From: Anaerolineaceae bacterium
GTDB lineage: Bacteria; Chloroflexota; Anaerolineae; Anaerolineales; Anaerolineaceae
Length of the DNA stretch: 64,000 nt
Direction: 5' to 3'
Assembly: GCA_019429225.1 (NCBI GenBank)
Contig: JAHYJK010000001.1
Span: forward strand, 1 to 64,000
The translations under genes were made by a program, and so were the position numbers. The notes below the pieces were generated by a model. That model saw only the letters and a list, made by a program, of their open reading frames with translations, was not told the DNA's origin and did no database searches. This document shows positions 57,534 to 64,000 of this stretch, one piece after another (positions within the stretch are counted from its first letter, which is position 1; each line of letters opens with the position of its first letter).

Positions 57534-58954
57534 CTGATTTTTTTCAAAACAGACATCTTAATAATTTTTTTTGTAGAATCAGTAACTCGAAATTCGTGAG
57601 CTGGACGATATCCTGGTATCCATAAGATCCTGTTATCTGAATTTGTGACCAGTGGCCATTTTTCTCTTGCTGCTTGCATTATTTTTTCATTGATAAAAAT
57701 ATCGCTGATTTTAATGCTCCCTATTTCCATTCCAAGTGGTTGAAATCTGTCACCATCTTTCCTTCCTCTCAGGAAAATATAATCGCTTATTTTTTCTCTA
57801 TCCAGCAGAACCGTGAATTCATTCTCGGTTTTAATTTGATTATTGATAGGGGCATTTATTAATTCAATTTGAAATAACCAATTTTCTGAAACTTGAATGC
57901 AATCATGCTTTCCAGTTTCTATCTTTACTGTATCCCGAATTTGTGGAAACAATAATCCCATCCAATCCTTAGATTTTGAACCAAAGAGGATCTCTTTGTT
58001 CGTAAAAATAGCCACCAAACGATCCTGAAGGTCAATTTCCCCAGTTTTGTTTTTGTCCATAAAATTCAAAAGGTTTTCAATATTCTTAAAAGACAAATCT
58101 CTCAAATCAGGGCGTAACAAGAAAGCAACAAATCGAATAATCCTTCTTTGCAATCCAAGTGGTTGTTTCTTTAATTCTGGTAAATTTAATCGAATAAATC
58201 GGCGATCTTGTTGCAAACAAATTGAATCCCAAATTTTTGATAAACGTTCCTGAATTAATTCGTCCTCACCTTGTAAGACATTAGCCATATTCAATAATCT
58301 CTGATTTAACCCGCTGTATCGTTCATTCAAAAACGGTAATATTTCATGTCTGATCCTGTTTCTTTCGTATAAATTGGAGAAATTGGTTTCATCAACAACA
58401 TAATCAAGATTGTTTTTTGTACAGTATTCCTCAATTTCATACCGCCAGAATGATAATAATGGACGCAGTATTTTGATTTCTGAATCAAATTCAGGGATAA
58501 CAGCAATATCCTTCATTCCTGCTAAACCGGACAGTCCACTCCCCCGCAACAGATGCATAAAAATTGTTTCTATCTGGTCATCTGCATGGTGACCAACGGC
58601 AATATATGGGGCTGCATTATTCCTTGCCACTCGGTAAAGAAAATCATATCTTCTTTTTCTGGCCGCTTCTTCCAGAGAAAGATGGTATTCTTTTGCAAAT
58701 TCCAAAACATCCGCTTTTTGAGAAACGAAGTCACATCCCAATTGCCTGGCACGCATCCTGGCAAATTGCTCATCTCGATCAGCATGTTTACGAATCCCAT
58801 GGTTAAAATGAGCAATAATTAATGGATTTTCCAATGTAGTAAATAGATTTAATAGACACACACTATCCATTCCCCCGGAAAAAGCGATTACTACTGGCTG
58901 AGTGTTGGTTAATTTTAAATTGTTCTTTATAATGTTAAGAAATTGTAAATCCAT
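57530..58954 (-). CDS. tilS: tRNA(Ile)-lysidine synthase
   Basis: 474 residues. PP-loop SGGMDS at 26-31, then HFNHGIRKHADRDEQF, VGHHADDQIETIFMHLLRGSGLSGLAGM and DETNFSNLYERNRIRHEILP, all TilS hallmarks. The C-terminal TilS domain ends with FLRGRKDGDRFQPLGM and ISDIFINEKIMQAAREKWPL. It changes the AUA-reading tRNA anticodon C34 to lysidine. The ATG follows TACAAT (58961-58966) by only six bases. The stop overlaps the recombinase stop in TTAA. Confidence 0.96.
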   Translation of the reverse strand: MDLQFLNIIKNNLKLTNTQPVVIAFSGGMDSVCLLNLFTTLENPLIIAHFNHGIRKHADRDEQFARMRARQLGCDFVSQKADVLEFAKEYHLSLEEAARKRRYDFLYRVARNNAAPYIAVGHHADDQIETIFMHLLRGSGLSGLAGMKDIAVIPEFDSEIKILRPLLSFWRYEIEEYCTKNNLDYVVDETNFSNLYERNRIRHEILPFLNERYSGLNQRLLNMANVLQGEDELIQERLSKIWDSICLQQDRRFIRLNLPELKKQPLGLQRRIIRFVAFLLRPDLRDLSFKNIENLLNFMDKNKTGEIDLQDRLVAIFTNKEILFGSKSKDWMGLLFPQIRDTVKIETGKHDCIQVSENWLFQIELINAPINNQIKTENEFTVLLDREKISDYIFLRGRKDGDRFQPLGMEIGSIKISDIFINEKIMQAAREKWPLVTNSDNRILWIPGYRPAHEFRVTDSTKKIIKMSVLKKIS

Positions 58955-58960
58955 CTTCTT

Positions 58961-58966
58961 ATTGTA
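58961..58966 (-). promoter_or_regulatory. -10 candidate giving a leaderless tilS mRNA
   Basis: TACAAT on the minus strand, six bases before the tilS ATG; AAGAAG sits right against the ATG and is too close to be a ribosome site. Confidence 0.4.
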
Positions 58967-58975
58967 TCTGAAACA

Positions 58976-59004
58976 TTGACAGAATTTTTCTTTAATTTTT
59001 TATT
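58976..59004 (+). promoter_or_regulatory. Promoter candidate for the receiver-ParA gene
   Basis: Perfect TTGACA (58976-58981), 17-base spacer, then TTTATT (58999-59004), a fair -10. The gene has GAGG eight bases before its ATG at 59059. Confidence 0.45.
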
Positions 59005-59058
59005 TTAAGCTATATTTATATAAGATTTCCTAATAAATTAAAAAATGAGGCATAAATT

Positions 59059-60213
59059 ATGGCAGAAAAAATCCTTATTATCGATGATGACTCCGAAACC
59101 CTACGCTTGATAGGAATGATGCTCCAAAGACAAGGATATCAAACAGTTACTGCTAATAATGGAGATGAAGGGGTAGCTTTAGCAAAACACGAATTACCCG
59201 ATTTAATCATCCTTGATATTATGATGCCAGAAGTTAATGGATATACAGTTGCGAAACATTTGCGCGCAGATCCAGCAACTTCAGAAACTCCAATATTAAT
59301 GTTTACAGCAAAAAGTCAAGTAGATGACAAAGTTGCAGGATTTGAAGCTGGCGCTGATGATTACTTAACAAAACCGGTTCATCCTGTTGAGCTGGTAGCG
59401 CATATTAAAGCCTTATTATCACGTAGAGTTTCCCACCAGACTGGTAAAGTGATTCAGAAAAACCAGGGATTCACGATCGGTGTGTTAGGGGCTAAAGGTG
59501 GATTAGGGATTTCATCTACTGCACTCAATCTTGGAATTGCTCTCAGTGAGAAAAGTGATTTAGGTGTGGTATGTGTTGAATTATCACCTGGAAATGGTAT
59601 TTGGAGCCTGGAACTCGGATTAGCAGATACCAAGGGTTTGGACAATATTCTGCTAAGTAAACCAGGTGATATAACCATCGAATTAATTGAAAAAAATTTA
59701 GTAAACACGTTATTTGGTGTGCGTTTATTGCTTACTTCTTCACTATTCTCACCGGTTCAAATGACCGAAAATTTGAAAAAAGTTGGTTTTTTGCTGGATG
59801 GTTTAACAAAAATTGCAAAGGTCACCATCCTGGATCTTGGTGTTCCAAATGAAGAATATCTGAATGAAGTAATTGATAAATGTGATCAAATTATTGTGGT
59901 AACAGAGTCTTATCCAATTGCGGTTGAAAGAACAAAGCTTATTCTGGAAGAATTAACCAACTATGGTTTTGGGAAACATAAATTGATAAGTGTTATATCT
60001 GTCAATCGTGTCCGAGCGGATATTCAATTGACCCAACCACAAATTCAGGAAAAAATAGGAGTATTACCTCTGCTAACCGTCCCTTCCGCCCCTGAACAGG
60101 CATATCAAGCAGCCATTCATTTCCAACCATTCATAAAAATACAACCTGAGAGTCTGGCATCACAACAGTTCTATCGCCTGGCAGAGCTATTATTAGTCAA
60201 TATTAAAAAATAA
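59059..60213 (+). CDS. Receiver domain fused to CpaE/ParA-like ATPase domain (P-loop lysine missing)
   Basis: 384 residues. An intact receiver domain (1-120): acidic pocket IIDDDSE, phospho-acceptor Asp53 in LIILDIMMPE, Lys105 in LTKP. The second domain (about 137-380) is MinD/ParA-like: IGVLGAKGGLGISSTALNL keeps Lys146 but the normal P-loop Lys is Ile151; VTILDLGVPNEEYL and VVTESYPIAVERTK follow. CpaE proteins of this build guide pilus or tad assembly sites, but none of those genes is here. The stop overlaps the sirtuin start by one base. Confidence 0.85.
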   Translation: MAEKILIIDDDSETLRLIGMMLQRQGYQTVTANNGDEGVALAKHELPDLIILDIMMPEVNGYTVAKHLRADPATSETPILMFTAKSQVDDKVAGFEAGADDYLTKPVHPVELVAHIKALLSRRVSHQTGKVIQKNQGFTIGVLGAKGGLGISSTALNLGIALSEKSDLGVVCVELSPGNGIWSLELGLADTKGLDNILLSKPGDITIELIEKNLVNTLFGVRLLLTSSLFSPVQMTENLKKVGFLLDGLTKIAKVTILDLGVPNEEYLNEVIDKCDQIIVVTESYPIAVERTKLILEELTNYGFGKHKLISVISVNRVRADIQLTQPQIQEKIGVLPLLTVPSAPEQAYQAAIHFQPFIKIQPESLASQQFYRLAELLLVNIKK

Positions 60214-60980
60214 TGTCCGATTTTGAAGGTAAAACTTCATTTGCTGCCAAATTAATTAATGAAGCTGACTATATTGTTGCATTAACAGGGGCAGGTATTT
60301 CTACACCTTCAGGTATTCCGGATTTTCGCACGCAAAAAACCGGTCTTTGGGAAAAGAATGATCCACTGTTGGTTGCGTCCTTGAGTACATTTCTAAATCA
60401 GCCTAAGGTTTTTTTTGATTGGTTAAAACCACTTGTCAAAGATATTTATTTTGCCAACCCGAATGCTGCACATGAATCACTGGCTAGATTAGAAAAAGAG
60501 AACAAACTTAAAGCAATCGTTACCCAGAACATTGATAATTTGCATCAAAAAGCCGGTGCAAAAAATGTTATTGAGGTACATGGATCAATTTCTGAACTAG
60601 TATGTCTCAATTGTAAGATCAAAGTTGCATTTGATGAGCATCTTGTCAACAACTTCATTGATCATTTTTTAATTCCAAAATGTGAACATTGTCAAAAGTT
60701 TTTGAAACCTTCGATTACTTTATTTGAAGAAATGCTTCCTGTTGATGCATGGGATTCTGCCTTCGACCATTTTCAAAAAGCTGACCTGGTCATCGTCATC
60801 GGTTCTTCGCTTGAGGTTTACCCGGCCAATCAACTACCCGCAATTTCTGTTTCCAATGGTGCAAAATTAATCATAAATACTTTTTCGACAACACCAATGG
60901 ACAAAGATGCTGATTTGCTGTTGCCATTTGATGTAATAGAAGTTTGGCCGAAGATTCTTCAAAAATTGAATATTAAATAA
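60213..60980 (+). CDS. Sirtuin-family NAD-dependent protein deacylase
   Basis: 255 residues, the standard small bacterial CobB-type size. GAGISTPSGIPDFRT, TQNIDNLHQKAG with the catalytic His in EVHGS, the zinc cysteines CLNC and CEHC, and GSSLEVYPANQL are all present. It removes acyl groups from lysines with NAD. It is cotranscribed with the receiver-ParA gene (TAATG overlap). It has no partner domains of the kind seen in defence sirtuins. Confidence 0.94.
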   Translation: MSDFEGKTSFAAKLINEADYIVALTGAGISTPSGIPDFRTQKTGLWEKNDPLLVASLSTFLNQPKVFFDWLKPLVKDIYFANPNAAHESLARLEKENKLKAIVTQNIDNLHQKAGAKNVIEVHGSISELVCLNCKIKVAFDEHLVNNFIDHFLIPKCEHCQKFLKPSITLFEEMLPVDAWDSAFDHFQKADLVIVIGSSLEVYPANQLPAISVSNGAKLIINTFSTTPMDKDADLLLPFDVIEVWPKILQKLNIK

Positions 60981-61021
60981 TCTTCAATTCATTTTTCCGG
61001 TCAGATATCAGATTCAACTTC

Positions 61022-62776
61022 TTAGAGACTTCCCTTTCGACCAAATTGTCTTTCCAGAAGATCTACCGATAAATAGATCATGGTGGGACGTCCATGGGGA
61101 CAGGTTCTCGGAGCCGCACATTGTTCCAGGTTATCTAGCAGTGTTCTTTGTTCTTCTTTAGATAAAATCTGACCACCCTTAACAGCGGCGCGCTTACAGA
61201 TCCTGGCAGCAATAATGGATTCCACCATCCCACCCAATGGTTTTTCATCATCCTCAAAATCCTCAACCACTACCCGTATGGCCTCAAGTGGATTAATTCC
61301 AATTAATAATGCCGGGATTGCCCGAACCTGAAATGTGTTTGGTCCAAACTCGCTTACTTCAAAACCTAATTTATCCAATATTTCTAATTTTTCTTGTAAT
61401 AATACTGCTTGATGTAATGGTAGCTGAACAATTTCTGGCGATAACAATGGCTGTGATGGGATCACATCACTCATTTGATTCATCATTTTTTCGAATAGAA
61501 TACGCTCATGGGCTGCATGCTGATCGATCAAATAAAGCCCATCTGGTCCTTCCGCTATAATATAGGTTGCTCCTATCTGCCCAATATGACGTAACAATGG
61601 CAAATGTTTTGGCTTTTCAAGATTTTCTTCTTTATCATCATGATCAATTACACCTTGTGATGAACGTGAAAAAACTGGCTGATCTTCTGTGTTGGTTAAC
61701 ATCGTTGCCGGAGACCACTGTGTTTCAAAATCATGGTTTACTTTAGAATCACTTTTCCAAAAAGATTGCGAAATTTCTGGCACTGGCGAATACGCTAACA
61801 ATGCTCTTCTGGCAGCTCGTTGCACCATACTGAAAACCAGTTCAGGTTTTGAAAATCTCACTTCAGCCTTGGTTGGATGAACATTTACATCCACAAAATC
61901 AGCCGGGAAATCAAGAAACAATACTGAAATTGGATAACGACCCACCATGATCATCGTGTGATATGCTTTTAATAACGCTGAATTTAAGGCCACGTCCTGA
62001 ATCCAGCGACCGTTTACAAAAAATGTTATTTCTCTTCTATTAGATCTTGTGATCGCAATCGGACTGATAAACCCATTGATGTGATATGGATGATCCTCAA
62101 ACTTCACCTCCAACATTTGCTTGGCGATTTCAACGCCATAGATTTGTGTCAGGATCTCTCGTCTATCACCATTTCCACTCGATTGAAGGAGTAATTGTCT
62201 CTCATTGTATAAATGAAATCGAATATTTGGATATGCAAGAGCTAATTTTGTTATGAGAGAACTAATTTTTTGTTTTTCAGTGATATCTGATTTTAGAAAT
62301 TTTAAACGGGCGGGAACATTAAAAAATAAATTTCGCACAATGACGGACGTTCCATCCGGACCTCCAAAACGACTTACATGAAATGCTTTTCCGTCAGTAT
62401 TTTCAAGCTTTCCACCAAGTTTCTCTTCTTTTTGTTTTGAAAGTAAAGAGAAATGAGAAACTGATGCAATGGATGCTAAAGCTTCTCCTCGAAATCCAAG
62501 GGTTTGAATCTTGAATAAATCGCTGGCTCTTTGCAATTTGCTGGTAGCATGGCGAGCAACAGCCAATTCTAACTCTTCGAATGGAATACCATTCCCATCA
62601 TCAGAAACCTCAATCAATTTTTTCCCAGCTTCACTGATTCGCACCGTTATTTGGCTTGCTCCTGCATCTATCGCATTTTCAACCAATTCCTTCACAACAG
62701 ATCCAGGTCTTTCGATCACCTCCCCTGCTGCAATCTGTGAAGCAACTTCATCTGTTAATACTTTAATTTTTCCCAT
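61022..62776 (-). CDS. mutL: DNA mismatch repair protein MutL
   Basis: 584 residues. The ATPase has ELVENAIDAGA, VSDDGNGIP and TLGFRGEALASI, and the transducer half contains FVNGRWIQD and DVNVHPTKAEVRF. The C-terminal half holds the endonuclease motif DQHAAHERILFE, the ICKRAAVKGG segment and CPHGRP, so it should be the nicking type. mutS is not next to it. The sirtuin gene converges 41 bases away with no clear hairpin between. Confidence 0.97.
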   Translation of the reverse strand: MGKIKVLTDEVASQIAAGEVIERPGSVVKELVENAIDAGASQITVRISEAGKKLIEVSDDGNGIPFEELELAVARHATSKLQRASDLFKIQTLGFRGEALASIASVSHFSLLSKQKEEKLGGKLENTDGKAFHVSRFGGPDGTSVIVRNLFFNVPARLKFLKSDITEKQKISSLITKLALAYPNIRFHLYNERQLLLQSSGNGDRREILTQIYGVEIAKQMLEVKFEDHPYHINGFISPIAITRSNRREITFFVNGRWIQDVALNSALLKAYHTMIMVGRYPISVLFLDFPADFVDVNVHPTKAEVRFSKPELVFSMVQRAARRALLAYSPVPEISQSFWKSDSKVNHDFETQWSPATMLTNTEDQPVFSRSSQGVIDHDDKEENLEKPKHLPLLRHIGQIGATYIIAEGPDGLYLIDQHAAHERILFEKMMNQMSDVIPSQPLLSPEIVQLPLHQAVLLQEKLEILDKLGFEVSEFGPNTFQVRAIPALLIGINPLEAIRVVVEDFEDDEKPLGGMVESIIAARICKRAAVKGGQILSKEEQRTLLDNLEQCAAPRTCPHGRPTMIYLSVDLLERQFGRKGSL

Positions 62777-62835
62777 AATTTAATCTCTTTGATCAAGTTA
62801 TTTTACATCTGATAGATGAAAGCGTCCATTTCGAG

Positions 62836-62841
62836 TAAAAT
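62836..62841 (+). promoter_or_regulatory. -10 candidate giving a leaderless HAD nucleotidase mRNA
   Basis: TAAAAT with eight bases between it and the ATG at 62850; no ribosome site present. The -35 match is poor. Confidence 0.4.
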
Positions 62842-62849
62842 GAAAAAGT

Positions 62850-63506
62850 ATGACTGTTGAATTACTTATTTTTGATTTAGACGACACTTTATATCCGAGT
62901 TCCTCCGGTATCTGGTCATTGATTCGTGAAAGAATTGATTCGTTCATGATCTCAAAATTAGGATACACGCATGAAAACGTTCTTTCTGCTCGAGAAAATT
63001 TCTTTCTAGAATTTGGAACAACTTTAAGAGGTTTGGAATCTGTGCATCATATCGATCCTTACGAATATTTAAAGTTTGTACACGATGTCCCAATTCATGA
63101 ATACCTGTTTCCGAATTCGCAATTGGATACAATGCTGTCCAACATTTTGCAAAGAAAAGTAATTTTCACCAATGGAGATCGGTGGCACTCAAAGCGAGTC
63201 ACAGATGCATTAAGGATTACAAACCACTTCAACGAAATTATCGATATTCTGGATGTGAGTCCTTACTGTAAACCGATGATTGAATCTTTTCAAATTGCGT
63301 TGGAAAAACTAAATGTCTCTAACGCTCAAAATATCCTGATACTGGATGATAATATCCGGAATATTCAAATGGCTGAGAAACTTGGCTTGCAAACAGTATG
63401 GGTAACAGAAAATAATCATTTTCAAAATTATGAAGGAAAGCAAATCAAGAAAGTAGAAGATTTGCTAAACATATACCCGGAAATTGCTTTAGGAAAGGTG
63501 AACTAG
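62850..63506 (+). CDS. HAD-superfamily pyrimidine 5'-nucleotidase-like protein
   Basis: 218 residues. Motif I FDLDDTLYPSSSGIW with the nucleophile Asp, motif II VIFTNGD, and motif IV ILILDDNIRNIQMAEKLGL are clear. The DLDDTLYP form is typical of the SDT1/PHM8 pyrimidine nucleotidase group. It likely removes phosphate from UMP/CMP-type nucleotides; the exact substrate is inferred. The next gene starts straight after the stop. Confidence 0.88.
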   Translation: MTVELLIFDLDDTLYPSSSGIWSLIRERIDSFMISKLGYTHENVLSARENFFLEFGTTLRGLESVHHIDPYEYLKFVHDVPIHEYLFPNSQLDTMLSNILQRKVIFTNGDRWHSKRVTDALRITNHFNEIIDILDVSPYCKPMIESFQIALEKLNVSNAQNILILDDNIRNIQMAEKLGLQTVWVTENNHFQNYEGKQIKKVEDLLNIYPEIALGKVN

Positions 63507-63746
63507 ATGGAATTATCTACATATAAAGAGCTTTTTCTCATCTTGTTCATAGTAATGGTATTAGCCACAAATGTGTGGTTATTTTCATCTATAAAAAAAA
63601 ATAAATCCGAAAGTTCTTTTCATATCCTCAAAAAATCAGCTGATACACTGCGTGATCCATTCAAAAAAGAAAATAAGGATTTAGAAGAACTTTCATTACT
63701 GGTAAAAAATATTAAAAACGAAACTATAAATAAGGAGAATTTATGA
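63507..63746 (+). CDS. Small single-TM protein of unknown function
   Basis: 79 residues. One membrane helix (about 9-27) and a charged Lys/Glu-rich tail. No family recognised. It begins at the base after the HAD stop, and its TGA overlaps the ATG of the next gene (ATGA), so three genes form one unit. Confidence 0.7.
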   Translation: MELSTYKELFLILFIVMVLATNVWLFSSIKKNKSESSFHILKKSADTLRDPFKKENKDLEELSLLVKNIKNETINKENL

Positions 63747-64000
63747 ACTCCAGTCCCTGGAAATTTATGCTGCTGGTTATTGCCCTGATCATAATCGTAT
63801 TTGGTTCTTTTTCAGGAGGATTCCTGGTTGGACAGGCATTTCCTTTATTGAATCAAAACAAAACCACCGCAACAACTACTGCACTCACAAATTCAACATT
63901 TTCTACCTCTTCTTCAGAGGAATTGGATACACTGTTCCAGCCCTTTTGGGAAACCTGGAATTATGTAAATGATCAATATGTAGATCAACCTGTTGATCAA
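63743..64000 (+). CDS. S41-family C-terminal processing peptidase, N-terminal part (runs off window)
   Basis: 86 residues visible. A membrane anchor (about 8-32, LLVIALIIIVFGSFSGGFLVG) and a Thr/Ser-rich linker are followed by LFQPFWETWNYVNDQYVDQ, the usual start of the S41 (CtpA-like) peptidase region. The PDZ and catalytic Ser-Lys parts lie beyond 64000. AAGGAGAA sits before the ATG. Confidence 0.7.
   Translation, partial: MNSSPWKFMLLVIALIIIVFGSFSGGFLVGQAFPLLNQNKTTATTTALTNSTFSTSSSEELDTLFQPFWETWNYVNDQYVDQPVDQ

Noticed and set aside
60213-60980. Sir2-type anti-phage defence gene
   Set aside because: The protein is a standard small sirtuin with zinc cysteines, and there is no defence partner (TIR, HerA, Argonaute or similar) beside it.

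Overview
The window looks like a chromosomal segment of an uncultured or lesser-known member of the Anaerolineae (phylum Chloroflexota). The DNA is AT-rich and dense in genes. Lineage hints are: a giant membrane protein with the Chloroflexus/archaeal 'YYY' domain (DUF2298); topoisomerase I with an N-terminal four-cysteine zinc ribbon of the DUF5679 type; an NBR1-type Ig-like lipoprotein with a Thr/Pro-rich linker; mevalonate kinase beside an isopentenyl phosphate kinase (the archaeal-style alternative mevalonate route, known from Chloroflexota such as Roseiflexus); and many large multi-GAF or 7TM-type signalling proteins. This placement is inference from family content; no marker-gene tree was computed.

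Layout. 1-1540 (+): tail of an HD-domain protein and a TIM-barrel/NTF2 fusion, ending at a bidirectional terminator. 1601-27476 is almost entirely on the minus strand: tlyA, lepA, a flippase-like protein, a nucleotide-sugar epimerase, a GT4 glycosyltransferase and a methyltransferase; then three giant GT-C-type membrane proteins with a small DUF952 gene between two of them; then cmk, a C69 dipeptidase, a large sensor kinase and rpoC. 27573-31901 (+): UbiA-type prenyltransferase, mevalonate kinase, isopentenyl phosphate kinase, dgt, greA. 31958-40308 (-): an ffh - rpsP - khpA - rimM - dprA - manC-like - topA - membrane protein run. 40547-49158 (+): degV, a DUF1015 gene, a set of cell-envelope genes (two M23-type proteins flanking a TolB/PD40 protein, plus an NBR1-Ig lipoprotein), and queG. 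49254-49943 (-): a LysM membrane protein. 50089-54681 (+): a complete partner-switching module (STAS antagonist, RsbW-like kinase, six-GAF SpoIIE phosphatase). 54678-55251 (-): FtsB/DivIC-like gene and tRNA-Leu(CAG). 55511-57533 (+): LCP-family lipoprotein and a degenerate tyrosine recombinase. 57530-58954 (-): tilS. 59059-60980 (+): receiver-ParA fusion and sirtuin. 61022-62776 (-): mutL. 62850-64000 (+): HAD nucleotidase, a small membrane protein, and the start of an S41 protease.

How the genes work together. The main themes are envelope glycan assembly (GT-C, GT4, flippase, epimerase, mannose-1-P guanylyltransferase, LCP, prenyl-phosphate supply), information processing (rpoC, ffh, rpsP, lepA, rimM, tilS, queG, mutL, topA, dprA), and signalling through phospho-partner switching.

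I see no CRISPR array, insertion sequence, prophage, rRNA or recognisable defence island. The points most worth a second look are the mevalonate kinase-IPK pair, the tyrosine recombinase that has lost its catalytic residues, the receiver-ParA protein lacking the P-loop lysine, rpoC standing without rpoB, and several promoters placed so close to start codons that the mRNAs would be leaderless.
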